From DASXHD01 sp036488725 (lineage in GTDB: Bacteria > Myxococcota_A > Polyangia > Polyangiales > Polyangiaceae), in NCBI GenBank assembly GCA_036488725.1, contig DASXHD010000063.1, forward strand, positions 1-64,000: DNA of 64,000 nucleotides, read 5' to 3'. The translations under genes were made by a program, and so were the position numbers. Shown in pieces: positions 52,064 through 60,888 of the stretch (within the stretch, counting starts at the first letter, position 1; every line of letters starts with the position of its first letter). The notes beneath the pieces were generated by a model. The model ran no database searches. It was not told where the DNA came from and saw only the letters and a program-made list of their open reading frames with translations.

Positions 52064-54043
52064 ATGCGCCTCCTTCGAATCGTGTCGCTCTCGCTCGCGG
52101 GCGCGTTCTTCGCCCTGCCCGCGCGCGCGAGCAACGTGCTCACCGTCTCGGATCCGACGCTCGATCGTCCCACGCTCACCACGCTCGGCGTGCAGCTGCC
52201 GATCACCGACGACGACAACTTCAACGCGACGGTGACGGTGCGCTACAAGAAATCGAGCGACACGAATTGGACGACGGGCATGCCGCTCTTTCGCGTGCAC
52301 CCGGAGAACGTGCAGACCGACGTGCCGCAGGCGCAGTTCGCGGGCAGCGTTTTCGATCTCGCGCCGGCCACGAGCTACGACATCGAGCTCCACGCGGTCG
52401 ACCCCGACGGCACCGACGTGACCAAGACGATCAGCGGCACGACGCGCCCGGTCCCCGGCGATCCGCCGACGCCGCACGCGGTCGCGGTCACCGATACGGC
52501 GTCGCTCCAAGCCGCGCTCACCGCGGCAAAACCGGGCGACGTCATCACGCTCGCGCCCGGAACGTACGGTCCCTATTTCAACGTGTCGGCGGGCGGCGCG
52601 GCGGGCAACCCGGTCGTCATCCGCGGGCAAGACCAAGCCACGGTCATCCTCGATGGCGGCGGGTGCACTGGCTGCAACATCATCGAATATTACAATACCG
52701 GTTACGTTCATCTCGAGAACATGACGATTCAGAACGCGAGCCGCGCGATACGCGTTCAGACGACAGGTACGACCGGAAACGTATTTCGGCGACTGCACAT
52801 TACGAACGTCACGTTGGGCATCACGACCAACGACGACGCAAACGACTATTACCTCGCCGACAACGTGGTAGAAGGCCGTCTCACCTGGCCGTCCGTTTAC
52901 AAAGACGACTCCGGGGCGCACGCCAACGACGACGGGCTCAACATCCACGGAAGCGGCGACGTCTTCGCGTACAACCGAATCAGCGGCTTCGGCGACGCGA
53001 TGAAAACGGAGCAAAATCTCACGCGGGCAAATGACTTTTACGGCAACGACGTGCTCTGGTCGTACGACAACGGCATCGAGCTCGACACCTGCGAGGGCAA
53101 CTGCCGCGCGTTTCGCAACCGATGGACCAACTGCTACGCGACGACGAGCTTTCAGCCCATTTTTGGCGGTCCGGCGTATCTCTTTCGCAACGTCATCGTG
53201 AACGTCGCCGACGAGCCCTTCAAGCTCCACGCCCTCGGCGGGGTCTCGTCGCCGAGCGGCGTGCTCATTCTCCACAACACGGTGGTAAAGGCGGGCTCGA
53301 GCCTCCAGCTCAGCACGCCCGACGTCGCGAAGAACATCGTCTTTTTGAACAACTTGTTCATCGCGAATCCGAGCGACGGTTATTCCGTGCGCTGGGACAC
53401 GCCGGTCGTCGACGTCTCCAACACGCTCGATTACGACGGTTATTATCCCGACGGACAATTCGAATTTGGATATTCGAAGACCGGCGACAACATGACTTAT
53501 TCCAATTTCGCGGCGGTCGTTGCGGCGGGGCGGCTCGAGCAACATGGGCTCTTGGTCGGCGCCTCCAACTTCGCCAGCGGCCTCGCCACTCCGGCGGTGT
53601 ACACGACGCTTCTTCAGCCGCCCGACGTCACGCTCGCGGCAGGCTCGCTCGCGATCGACAAGGGAACCGTCATCGCCAACATCAACGACGGATATCGCGG
53701 CGCCGCGCCGGATCTCGGCGCCCTCGAGCTCGGGTGCCCGGCGCCGACCTACGGCCCACGCCCGCAAGGCGTCGACGAGAGCAACACGAGCTTTGCTTGC
53801 GGCGGCACGACCGGCGGCGACGGCGGAGTCATCGGCGACGGCGGCACGACGAACCCCGACGGCGGCGCGGACGCCGGCGGCATTCCCGACGGAAACGGAA
53901 GCAGCGGGTGCGGCTGCACGACCGCGGGCGGATCGTCTTCGCGAACGTTCGCGCTCGGCGCGATCGCCTTCGCGGCGGTCATTGCTCGACGACGAGCCCG
54001 GGCCAAACCGAAGTCCGCCCGGCGAGCTTCGACACGATCATGA
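52064..54043 (+). CDS. Secreted right-handed beta-helix protein with MYXO-CTERM-like tail
   Basis: The 659-residue protein has a signal peptide (cleavage after ARA), a fibronectin-III-like region (about 30-140), then a parallel beta-helix (about 150-560: ITLAPGTYGPYF, 'GYVHLENMTIQNASRAIRVQ', 'NDDGLNIHGSGDVFAYNRIS') of the kind seen in polysaccharide lyases and right-handed beta-helix proteins. The tail has a Gly/Asp-rich linker, CGC, a hydrophobic helix and RRRARAK, the layout of MYXO-CTERM sorting signals. GAGG is 1 nt before the ATG. Its last 65 nt overlap the convergent lipoprotein gene. Confidence 0.85.
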   Translation: MRLLRIVSLSLAGAFFALPARASNVLTVSDPTLDRPTLTTLGVQLPITDDDNFNATVTVRYKKSSDTNWTTGMPLFRVHPENVQTDVPQAQFAGSVFDLAPATSYDIELHAVDPDGTDVTKTISGTTRPVPGDPPTPHAVAVTDTASLQAALTAAKPGDVITLAPGTYGPYFNVSAGGAAGNPVVIRGQDQATVILDGGGCTGCNIIEYYNTGYVHLENMTIQNASRAIRVQTTGTTGNVFRRLHITNVTLGITTNDDANDYYLADNVVEGRLTWPSVYKDDSGAHANDDGLNIHGSGDVFAYNRISGFGDAMKTEQNLTRANDFYGNDVLWSYDNGIELDTCEGNCRAFRNRWTNCYATTSFQPIFGGPAYLFRNVIVNVADEPFKLHALGGVSSPSGVLILHNTVVKAGSSLQLSTPDVAKNIVFLNNLFIANPSDGYSVRWDTPVVDVSNTLDYDGYYPDGQFEFGYSKTGDNMTYSNFAAVVAAGRLEQHGLLVGASNFASGLATPAVYTTLLQPPDVTLAAGSLAIDKGTVIANINDGYRGAAPDLGALELGCPAPTYGPRPQGVDESNTSFACGGTTGGDGGVIGDGGTTNPDGGADAGGIPDGNGSSGCGCTTAGGSSSRTFALGAIAFAAVIARRRARAKPKSARRASTRS

Positions 54044-55280
54044 AAGCGTGCGCGCCGCCGAGCACCGACGGCTTCGTCACCGTGATCGTGAGGTGGAGCT
54101 TCTCGCCGTTCTGTCCGCTCGTGCGATCCCAGGCAAAACCGAGCGTCTCGGGCAATCCGTAGGAGCCGTAATAAGTCGAGAGCACGTCGTACGCGTCGAC
54201 CGTCCACGGGCCGCCGGTGTCGCCGTCGCTGAAGAGATCGACCTCGATCGTCTTGCTCTGTCCGTTCGGAATGACGACGCCCTTGCTCGTGACCGGACCC
54301 GTGAAGCCCGACGTGAAGGTCACGGTGTCGTCGAGCACCGGCGCGCTGTCGAAGAAGGCGACGCCGCGCGTCGGCACGCACGGATCGTGCGACGCCGCGG
54401 CCGACGCGTTGGACCACGTGCGCTGAACCGAGTGCTGGAGCTCGGGCGGCGCGAAATACGCCCAGTCGCCTTCGGGCTCGCACAAGTCGCCCGCTTCGCC
54501 GCCGCCGAGCAACGCCCAAACGGCGTGATCGCCGTCGGGCGCGTAAAACGCGGCGTTCGGTCCGCCGGTGAGCGTGAACGTGCCGCTCGACGTGAGCTCG
54601 GGATCGGTCGACGCCTCGACCCATTCGTGGCTGAGCGTCTCGGTGAGCGAGGCCACGGGCCCGCACGTCGGGATGACCGCGTAGGCGAAGCTCGTCGCGC
54701 CCGCGTCGCCGATCGTCGCTTGGGTGTTGTCGTGATAACCGTAAAACGCGTCGCAGCTGTTGACCGTCCCGAACGCGGGGGCGACGGGGTTCGGCTGCGT
54801 GATCGTGGTCGTTTGCGGATAGACGATCGTGTAGATGGTTTGCGGGTCGGGCACGCCGAACGCGCCGCTCGCGAGCTCGCTCGCGACCCATGATTGAATG
54901 TCCGTTTGGCCGATCGTCTTGGGCGGCGTGTCGGTGAGATCGATCGTGCCCGCGTACGTGAGCGCGCCCACGCCGTACTCGCTCGTCGTCGTCGTCCAAT
55001 ACGACGAGCCGGCCATCGCTTTCGCGAACGATTGGAGCGCGGGCTCGAGCGCTTCGTTCGGATAGAAGACGAGCTCGACCTTCGGCGCGGCGAGCACGGG
55101 GCCTCCCGCTGCGTTGACGAGCGTCGGAAGCGGCGGGTGCGGCGCGGGATAAACGGTCGAAGGCGCGCCGTTGTATCCGTCGTCTCCGACGTCGATCGAC
55201 GCATCACCCGCGTCGCCCGCGTCCGGCGCAGTCGTTCCGCACGCGCAAAGGATCAACCCGAGACCGATGAAGCGCCGCAT
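53979..55280 (-). CDS. Secreted zinc-metalloprotease-like lipoprotein
   Basis: A 433-residue protein with a lipobox (LILCAC) and Asp/Ala-rich linker. It contains LSHEWVEASTDP followed by GGGEAGDLCEPEG, matching the 'SHExxExxTDP...GDLC' pattern of a family of secreted zinc peptidase-like and exordium-like proteins. A beta-rich C-terminal domain follows. No activity is proven. TAGTAT lies 8 nt before the ATG. Confidence 0.7.
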   Translation of the reverse strand: MRRFIGLGLILCACGTTAPDAGDAGDASIDVGDDGYNGAPSTVYPAPHPPLPTLVNAAGGPVLAAPKVELVFYPNEALEPALQSFAKAMAGSSYWTTTTSEYGVGALTYAGTIDLTDTPPKTIGQTDIQSWVASELASGAFGVPDPQTIYTIVYPQTTTITQPNPVAPAFGTVNSCDAFYGYHDNTQATIGDAGATSFAYAVIPTCGPVASLTETLSHEWVEASTDPELTSSGTFTLTGGPNAAFYAPDGDHAVWALLGGGEAGDLCEPEGDWAYFAPPELQHSVQRTWSNASAAASHDPCVPTRGVAFFDSAPVLDDTVTFTSGFTGPVTSKGVVIPNGQSKTIEVDLFSDGDTGGPWTVDAYDVLSTYYGSYGLPETLGFAWDRTSGQNGEKLHLTITVTKPSVLGGAHAFMIVSKLAGRTSVWPGLVVEQ

Positions 55281-55288
55281 CGGCGCGC

Positions 55289-55294
55289 ATACTA
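55289..55294 (-). promoter_or_regulatory. -10-like TAGTAT 8 nt before the protease-like lipoprotein start
   Basis: TAGTAT-GCGCGCCG-ATG on the minus strand; no Shine-Dalgarno. It overlaps the stop codon of the upstream pyrophosphatase gene. Confidence 0.4.
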
Positions 55295-55810
55295 CCTCGC
55301 GATCTTGCGCGCGGTCTGGTCGATGAGCCGATTCGCGATCTTCGGGCCTCTCCAGCCGTGGATTTTCACTTCTTTGCCGGTCATGTCGACGACCGCGAGA
55401 AAGAATCGCTCGAGCTCTTCACGCGTGCGCTTGCCGAGGTCATCGACGCGCTCGAAGCGCGGGTCGGACGCGGGCACGGCGATGATGCGGTCGTTCGATA
55501 TCCATTTGCCTTTTTCTTTTTGCGACACGGTGACGACGCCGATCGGCGTGCTCGGGATGACGACGCCGGTCGCCGTGGGTCCGTCGAAAATCACCATCGC
55601 GTCGAGCGGGTCGCCGTCCGGCGCGCGCGTGCCCGGGACGAAACCCCAGTCGTGCGGGTAGACCGTCCCGAGCGGCAGCGCGCGGCCGAAGACGAACGCC
55701 TGCATCTTCGGCTCCCACTTGAGCTTCACGCACGAGCCGCGCGGCGCTTCCACCACGACGAGGGCATTTCCGCTCTCGTCGCGCGCCGGGAGGCGCTGAA
55801 AATCGACCAT
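55292..55810 (-). CDS. ppa: Inorganic pyrophosphatase (family I)
   Basis: A 172-residue soluble enzyme. It has the metal-binding signature DGDPLDAMV and the conserved YPHDWGFVPGT and KWISNDRIIAVP segments. It hydrolyses diphosphate to phosphate with Mg2+, pulling biosynthetic reactions forward. Length matches the family (about 175). A divergent GGDEF cyclase gene starts 64 nt away. Confidence 0.93.
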   Translation of the reverse strand: MVDFQRLPARDESGNALVVVEAPRGSCVKLKWEPKMQAFVFGRALPLGTVYPHDWGFVPGTRAPDGDPLDAMVIFDGPTATGVVIPSTPIGVVTVSQKEKGKWISNDRIIAVPASDPRFERVDDLGKRTREELERFFLAVVDMTGKEVKIHGWRGPKIANRLIDQTARKIAR

Positions 55811-55873
55811 GGCGCTCTGGGTCGAGCAACGCGCGCGCCAGGGTGCAAATCGCGTAGTATCCGCAGCAGGATA

Positions 55874-56854
55874 ATGTCGCGCTGGGTGCCGATCGCAGCG
55901 TTCATCGCGTTCGCCATGGCGGCGCTCGTGTTCGCGACGGCGCGCGTGGCCGATGCGTACGACTGGGTCGCGCACACGTCCGACGTGCGCGTCGCGATCG
56001 CACGCGCCGAATTCGCGACGACCTCGCTCGGCCACGACACCGAAGCTTGCACGCGCCTCGCGCATCGCGTCGACGAGCTCGCCGAGCTGACGCGCGACAA
56101 CCCGCGGCAGCAAAAGCGCGTCGCGCACGTGCGCGAGCTCGAGCCTGCAGCCTGCGCGCGCGACGCGTCGGCGACGCACGACCTGATGACCGAGCTCGAG
56201 AACGGCGATTCGAACGAAATCGATCTCTTGTACGCGCGGCGGTCGCGGCTCACGACGACCGCCGTGTGGGCGCTCGCGCTCTTCGTCGGGAGCCTCGCGG
56301 GCGCGTTCGCCGCGGCGTTCTCGGGGATTCGCGCGCGACGCGCGGCCGAGCGCAAGCTCCAGACGATGGCAGTCACCGACGAGCTCACGCAGCTCAGCAA
56401 CCGCCGCGGCTTCATGATGCTCGCGGGCCACGAGCATCGCCTCGCCCAGCGGCAAGGCCGCGGGCTCTTGCTGGTGTTCGCCGATCTCGACGGCCTCAAG
56501 GCGATCAACGACGGCCTCGGCCACGAGCAGGGCGACGCGGCGATCCGCGATTTTGCCGGCGTGATGCGCACGGCGTTCCGCGCGTCGGACATCGTCGCGC
56601 GGCTCGGGGGCGACGAATTCGCGGCGCTCGCTTACGACGTCGCCAGCGACGACGCCGACAAAGTCGAAGAGCGCGTCGCGAGCGCGCTCGACGCGTTCAA
56701 CGCGGATTCGAAGCGACCGTACCGTCTCGCGGCGAGCGTCGGCACGGCGTTCCTGCGCTCGAGCGAATCGCTTCCGCTCGACGAGCTCGTCGCGCGCGCC
56801 GACGGCGCGATGTACGAAAAGAAGCGCGCGAAGCGCCGGAGCCCGCAAGCCTGA
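55874..56854 (+). CDS. Membrane diguanylate cyclase
   Basis: The 326-residue protein has membrane helices at about 5-27 and 132-155 with a helical extracytoplasmic domain in between, and a GGDEF domain (about 170-320) with intact GGDEF active site. RxxD (RASD) five residues before it is an inhibitory site, so it should be a product-regulated c-di-GMP synthase. AGGA is 3 nt before the ATG. It is the second cyclase of the window. Confidence 0.92.
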   Translation: MSRWVPIAAFIAFAMAALVFATARVADAYDWVAHTSDVRVAIARAEFATTSLGHDTEACTRLAHRVDELAELTRDNPRQQKRVAHVRELEPAACARDASATHDLMTELENGDSNEIDLLYARRSRLTTTAVWALALFVGSLAGAFAAAFSGIRARRAAERKLQTMAVTDELTQLSNRRGFMMLAGHEHRLAQRQGRGLLLVFADLDGLKAINDGLGHEQGDAAIRDFAGVMRTAFRASDIVARLGGDEFAALAYDVASDDADKVEERVASALDAFNADSKRPYRLAASVGTAFLRSSESLPLDELVARADGAMYEKKRAKRRSPQA

Positions 56855-56878
56855 AGAGCCGCGAGCCCCGGCGCTCGG

Positions 56879-57436
56879 TCAATGTTTGCCGATCGCGTCG
56901 CGCGCGCGGTCGAGCATCGACGCGAACGGGCCGGCGAGCATGTTCGCCGTCGCCGATTCGCCGAGGCCCGGGTGCGGGCGCGTCGGGGCGACCTTCTCGG
57001 CGAACTCCGCCGCCTTGCGCATCTGTTGGAGGCGCTTCTCGTCCATCGTCGTCGCGAGCTTCGAGAACTCTTCGCGCTCCTCGGACTCGGCGTGCGCGAT
57101 CACGGCCGCCTGCAGCCCTTTGAACTGCTGCTCGAACTCGTCCGAGTCGACATCGAGCTTCTCGAGCGCGGCGAGGGCTTTCTTGGCCTCGTTCTCTTCC
57201 TTGAGGCGCGCCGCGACGAGCGCATCGCCGTTGGCGATCACGCGGCGCGCGGCCGGGTGGATGATCTCCTCCTCGGCCGTTTCGTGAACGGCGAGCGTAC
57301 GCCGCAGCTCGTTGAACGCTTTGGTCCGCAGGTCCCCATGCGCGCTGAGCACGCCCTGGAACATCAGCTTGACCTGTTCGTGTTGTGCTTTCAGGAAACT
57401 GACGACGTCAGTTCCGTTTCCAATCATGGTGCCCAT
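56879..57436 (-). CDS. Hemerythrin HHE-domain protein
   Basis: A 185-residue helical protein with the HHE ligand set: HEQVKLMF, HETAEEEIIHPAARR and HAESEEREEF. Such proteins bind O2, NO or iron at a di-iron site. A second ATG lies three codons in. A sigma-54-like promoter ends 14 nt before the first ATG, in a sequence context shared with the cysteine-rich lipoprotein gene. Confidence 0.85.
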   Translation of the reverse strand: MGTMIGNGTDVVSFLKAQHEQVKLMFQGVLSAHGDLRTKAFNELRRTLAVHETAEEEIIHPAARRVIANGDALVAARLKEENEAKKALAALEKLDVDSDEFEQQFKGLQAAVIAHAESEEREEFSKLATTMDEKRLQQMRKAAEFAEKVAPTRPHPGLGESATANMLAGPFASMLDRARDAIGKH

Positions 57437-57450
57437 GGTGGATGGATCGA

Positions 57451-57466
57451 AGCAGCGGGCGTGCCG
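57451..57466 (-). promoter_or_regulatory. Sigma-54-like promoter of the hemerythrin gene
   Basis: Minus strand CGGCACG-CCCG-CTGCT, GG and GC 10 nt apart, 14 nt before the ATG. Confidence 0.5.
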
Positions 57467-57534
57467 CGCGTGCCTCGCGCATTTCGCCGCTCGTGCTCCA
57501 GCGAGCCTCGCCCCGATTCGGGACGACTGCGTGC

Positions 57535-57855
57535 TCAGGCCGCGGCCGCGTCGAGCGCGCTGATCAGCCGCGCGAGGTCGAGCGGCTTCTGCAGCACGTC
57601 TGCGTTCTCTGCGGCGCAGCCGCCGGACATCATGACGACGTGCGCCGCGCGCGACGCATCGAGCTTCGCCTTCAGCTCGTCGCCGCGCATACCGGGCATG
57701 TCGACGTCGACGAGCACCGCGTCGAAGTGACGCTTGCTCATCAAGATGAGCGCCGCGTCGGCGCGTTCGGCAGTCGTCACGTCGTAGTGCTTGCGGAGAA
57801 CGCGCTCGAGGCAACGCAAAACGGCCGGCTCGTCGTCCACGATGAGGATGCGCAT
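57535..57855 (-). CDS. Single-domain response regulator
   Basis: A 106-residue receiver with IVDDE, phosphoacceptor Asp in VLVDVDMPGMRG, Ser in MMSGG and Lys in QKPLD. The last helix is short. GGGGAGGAG 6 nt upstream fixes the ATG. It lies 98 nt upstream of the hemerythrin gene on the same strand. Confidence 0.88.
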   Translation of the reverse strand: MRILIVDDEPAVLRCLERVLRKHYDVTTAERADAALILMSKRHFDAVLVDVDMPGMRGDELKAKLDASRAAHVVMMSGGCAAENADVLQKPLDLARLISALDAAAA

Positions 57856-57906
57856 GGCTTGCTCCTCCCCCCGATACGGCCGCACACCTCGCCGGTTAAG
57901 GCCCAA

Positions 57907-58194
57907 TCAACCGCGGTTGGGGCGTGCAGGCTGTCGCAGCTGGGTTCCGCTCGCGGCGACGCGGCGCGCCCCGGTGCGCATCACCTCGTCGACGTGCGCG
58001 CAGCCGCCGTCCGCCAGCGCTTCGCTCGCGATGACGTTCAGCAGCGCTTGTGCCGGCGATTCGCCGATGCTCCGTTCGACGACGACGCGACACAGCTCGC
58101 ATCGAGCGACCAAGTGAACGCCGCCGTTGCCGAGCGAGAGCCACGTGATGTGGAGGTAGCGACTCATGGCGAGCTCATCCGACGCAACGTCCAT
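57907..58194 (-). CDS. Small hypothetical protein with CxxC pair
   Basis: A 95-residue product with CELC and a later Cys-Ala-His, so metal binding is possible. An alternative ATG at 58167 (SRYLHITWLS) has a better purine-rich upstream region. It lies 51 nt upstream of the receiver gene. Family unknown. Confidence 0.5.
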   Translation of the reverse strand: MDVASDELAMSRYLHITWLSLGNGGVHLVARCELCRVVVERSIGESPAQALLNVIASEALADGGCAHVDEVMRTGARRVAASGTQLRQPARPNRG

Positions 58195-58310
58195 ACCGAG
58201 CACGCTCGCGCCACCGGGTCGCAATTCGCCTCATCGCTGCAGCCAACTCTGCGATGCGCACCGACCTCGCGCACGCAGAACCGTGCATGAGGCAAGGCGA
58301 ATTTTCGCGC

Positions 58311-59036
58311 CTACTGGAGCGAGCCGGTGACGGTGAGCGTGTTCGAAATGCGCAGCGTGCCCGCCGCCGCGCTCGCCGCGTAGCCGTACACGCGAATTTC
58401 GACCGCGCCCGTGGCGCCGTTCACCGACACCGCCGGGTTCGCGGTCGCGCCGATCGACACCGGGCTCGTCGCGGCGAAAGAGTCGTCGCTCGTGGCGAGC
58501 GCGGCGAGCGTCGGTCCCGTGCCGCTCGCCGACGTCGTGATCGAGAGCGAGCTCAGGTCGAGCGTGCACCCGCCGGCGGGCGTCAGCGTGAACGTGTAGT
58601 AGCGCGTCGCGTCGAGCTTGTTCGCCGTCGTCCAGTTGCTCGCGTTGATCGAGTTCGCGCCCGACGTCGCGGTGAGCGCGCTCGATCGGCCGATCGCGCC
58701 GGCGGTGACGCCGCTCGCGGTCGACGTCGCCGGCGTCGAGACTTGCTTGCCGGTCTCGCCGCTGAAATCGAACGTCGCGAGCGTGCCGGAGAACGGCGTC
58801 GCGCAGGAGCCTTGATTGCCCGAGTCGATCGGCGGCGCCGCGTCGTTCGGCGGCGATGCGTCTTGAAATCCGCCGCCGCCATCCTTCGGCGGGCTCGCGT
58901 CTTTCGGCGTGGGCCCCGCGTCTTCGATTTTCGGCCCGGAATCGGGGATGGGCGTGGTCACGTCGTCAGCCGCCGTCCCGAGCGCGCACGCTGCGAGCGT
59001 CGCGGTCAGCCAACCGAAATGTAGCAGCGAGCGCAT
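58311..59036 (-). CDS. Putative lipoprotein with beta-rich domain
   Basis: A 241-residue protein with lipobox-like TLAAC, an Asp/Pro/Lys-rich linker with DASPPxD repeats, and a Ser/Thr/Ala-rich beta-sandwich-like domain (LATFDFSGETGKQ...). No cysteine cluster. Function unknown. Confidence 0.7.
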   Translation of the reverse strand: MRSLLHFGWLTATLAACALGTAADDVTTPIPDSGPKIEDAGPTPKDASPPKDGGGGFQDASPPNDAAPPIDSGNQGSCATPFSGTLATFDFSGETGKQVSTPATSTASGVTAGAIGRSSALTATSGANSINASNWTTANKLDATRYYTFTLTPAGGCTLDLSSLSITTSASGTGPTLAALATSDDSFAATSPVSIGATANPAVSVNGATGAVEIRVYGYAASAAAGTLRISNTLTVTGSLQ

Positions 59037-59206
59037 CGTCGCCGTTCTTACCTCAGCGGCGCCCTTCTGGATGTTCCAAACAGGCTAAAATCTCGTGAAT
59101 TGCAGCCGGAGCGAATCTCTTCAGCCGGATTGTCGGCGCCCGGAGTCACTCATTTGTCGCGCGCCGTCACTGCGGCGATTCCGCCTCGGTCGTATCTGAG
59201 TCGACC

Positions 59207-60157
59207 ATGACAAACGCGACGACCTACGCCGAGCTCGAGGACTGGAAACGCTACCAAGAATTTTTTCCCGAGCGCATGCGCGTGGCGGCCGCGACGACGC
59301 CGCGTGAAGAGCGCTGGTCGTGGGAGGGCATCGACGTGCACCTCGATCGACTCGCGGCGCCCGAGTCGCCGATCAAAGTGATCGTGCTCCACGGAGCGGG
59401 CGCCTACGGCCGCGTGATGGCGCCGGCCGCCGTCATCGCGAAAAATCATGGTTGGGAGACGGTCTCGCCGGATCTTCCGGGTTACGGTCTCACGCCGGTC
59501 GCGTCGGCGCGCTTCGTCTACAAAACTTGGATCGATTGCGTGTCGGCGCTCATCGACGCCGAGATCGCGCGCGACGGGCGGCCGGTCGTGCTCTTCGGCG
59601 TCAGTCTCGGCGGGCTCGTCGCATATCACGCGGCCGCTCGATCGAAGCGCGTGATCGGTCTCGTCGCGACCACGCTCGCCGACGCGCGCGAGCCGGGCGT
59701 TCGCCAAGGTTTCGCGCGGACCAAGCTCCTCGGCTCGGCGGGCCTCTGGGCGCTCGACGCGCTCCGTCCGGTGACCGACGGGTTGCCGCTTCCGATGCGC
59801 TTCATGTCGAAGATGGATCGCATTTCGAACAAGCCCGAGCTCGCCGCGCTCTGCGCCGGCGATCCGCTCGGCGGAGGCAACTGGGTGCCGGCGCGATTTC
59901 TCCGCACGCTCGTGCACGAGCCGCCCGACGTCGAGCCGGAGGATTTTCGCGTGTGCCCGGTGCTGCTCGTTCACCCGGGCGTCGACCGCATGACCGACAT
60001 CGCGCTCAGCCGACGCTTCTTCGATCGCCTCGCCGCGCCAAAGCGCATGGTGGTCCTCGAGGGCGCGAGCCACATGCCGACCGAGGAGCCCGGCGTCGAA
60101 CAGATGGAGCGCGCCGTCGTCGATTTCATGCGCGGCGTCGTCGACTCGCTGCCATGA
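59207..60157 (+). CDS. Alpha/beta-hydrolase fold protein
   Basis: The 316-residue enzyme has VLHGAGAYGR (oxyanion HG), the nucleophile elbow GVSLGG, and Asp and His in HPGVDRMTD and ASHMP. It is a cytoplasmic lipase/esterase-like hydrolase of unknown substrate. The stop overlaps the next start (ATGA). A TATCTG hexamer lies 8 nt before the ATG. Confidence 0.88.
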   Translation: MTNATTYAELEDWKRYQEFFPERMRVAAATTPREERWSWEGIDVHLDRLAAPESPIKVIVLHGAGAYGRVMAPAAVIAKNHGWETVSPDLPGYGLTPVASARFVYKTWIDCVSALIDAEIARDGRPVVLFGVSLGGLVAYHAAARSKRVIGLVATTLADAREPGVRQGFARTKLLGSAGLWALDALRPVTDGLPLPMRFMSKMDRISNKPELAALCAGDPLGGGNWVPARFLRTLVHEPPDVEPEDFRVCPVLLVHPGVDRMTDIALSRRFFDRLAAPKRMVVLEGASHMPTEEPGVEQMERAVVDFMRGVVDSLP

Positions 60158-60639
60158 AGAAACTGGTCACGATCGCGGTCATCGCGGACCTCGCGCACCT
60201 CGTCGAAGAGGCGCTCACCGGGATGCACGACGACCCGCTCATTGCCTCGGCGTGGGCGCGGCTCGCGCCGCTCGGAGCGCGTCACGCGGCGTATCTCGTT
60301 TTTCAAATCACCTTCGCGCTCGGCATCGTCGCCTGCGCGCTCGTCGCGCTGGGTGCCCGTCGCGTCGTGCTCTTCGCGTTCGGGCTCGTTTTGCTCGGCG
60401 AATCGCATCACATTTTACGTGCAATTTACACTCATTCTTGGAGCTCGGGTCTCGCCACCTCCTTCGCGCTGCCGCTCCTCGGCGCGCTTCTCATGAAAGA
60501 AATCGCATGCTCCACCACGTCATCTTCGCCATGGGAATCGGTCGCATCCTCCTCGGGCTCGCACCGTTCGTCGCCGCGCGCGCGTCGTCGAGGCTCCTCG
60601 GATTTCCGGCCGGTCACGACAATCCCACCGCGCGCTTGA
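60154..60639 (+). CDS. Small membrane protein with HXXEE motif
   Basis: The 161-residue frame has three hydrophobic helices in its first 118 residues, with HLVEEALTGMHDDP matching the HXXEE signature of a family of small membrane proteins. After LLMKEIA the sequence turns Ser/Arg-rich and overlaps the next gene by 133 nt, so the protein may naturally end near 60510 and the rest may be a read-through or a frameshift artefact. Confidence 0.6.
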   Translation: MKKLVTIAVIADLAHLVEEALTGMHDDPLIASAWARLAPLGARHAAYLVFQITFALGIVACALVALGARRVVLFAFGLVLLGESHHILRAIYTHSWSSGLATSFALPLLGALLMKEIACSTTSSSPWESVASSSGSHRSSPRARRRGSSDFRPVTTIPPRA

Positions 60640-60878
60640 TGGCGCGTTTCTTCGGCGTGCGCGACGTCGGGCTCGGCGTGCTCGTTTTTTGGGCGCTCGC
60701 GAATCAGTCGGCGCTCCCGTTCGTGCTCGTGTTCAACGCGCTCACCGATTTCGGCGATCTCGCGGCGATCGTCATTCCGCTCGCGCGGCGGCACGGCATC
60801 GATCGCGCGGCGCTCGCGTCGGCGGCGTTCGCGCTCCCGGCGGGCATCGGCTGGCTCACGGTGCGCGCTCTCGTCTAG
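60507..60878 (+). CDS. DUF4267-like membrane protein
   Basis: A 123-residue protein with four hydrophobic segments and ARFFGVRDVGLGVLVF, the pattern of DUF4267 proteins. Function unknown. It overlaps the preceding frame by 133 nt and is followed at once by the AraC regulator; its TAG stop is part of the TAGGAT hexamer there. Confidence 0.7.
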   Translation: MLHHVIFAMGIGRILLGLAPFVAARASSRLLGFPAGHDNPTARLMARFFGVRDVGLGVLVFWALANQSALPFVLVFNALTDFGDLAAIVIPLARRHGIDRAALASAAFALPAGIGWLTVRALV

Positions 60879-60881
60879 GAT
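60876..60881 (+). promoter_or_regulatory. -10-like TAGGAT 7 nt before the AraC start
   Basis: TAGGAT-CTCCGAG-GTG. It contains the stop codon of the previous gene. Confidence 0.35.
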
Positions 60882-60888
60882 CTCCGAG

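Noticed and set aside
56862..56876. CGAGC-N6-GCTCG hairpin between convergent genes as a terminator
   Set aside because: Only 5 bp and no T-tract; such hairpins are common in GC-rich DNA.
58195..58215. TGGCGCG...TGCT before the small CxxC protein as a sigma-54 site
   Set aside because: GG to GC spacing is 9 nt, one short of the required value.
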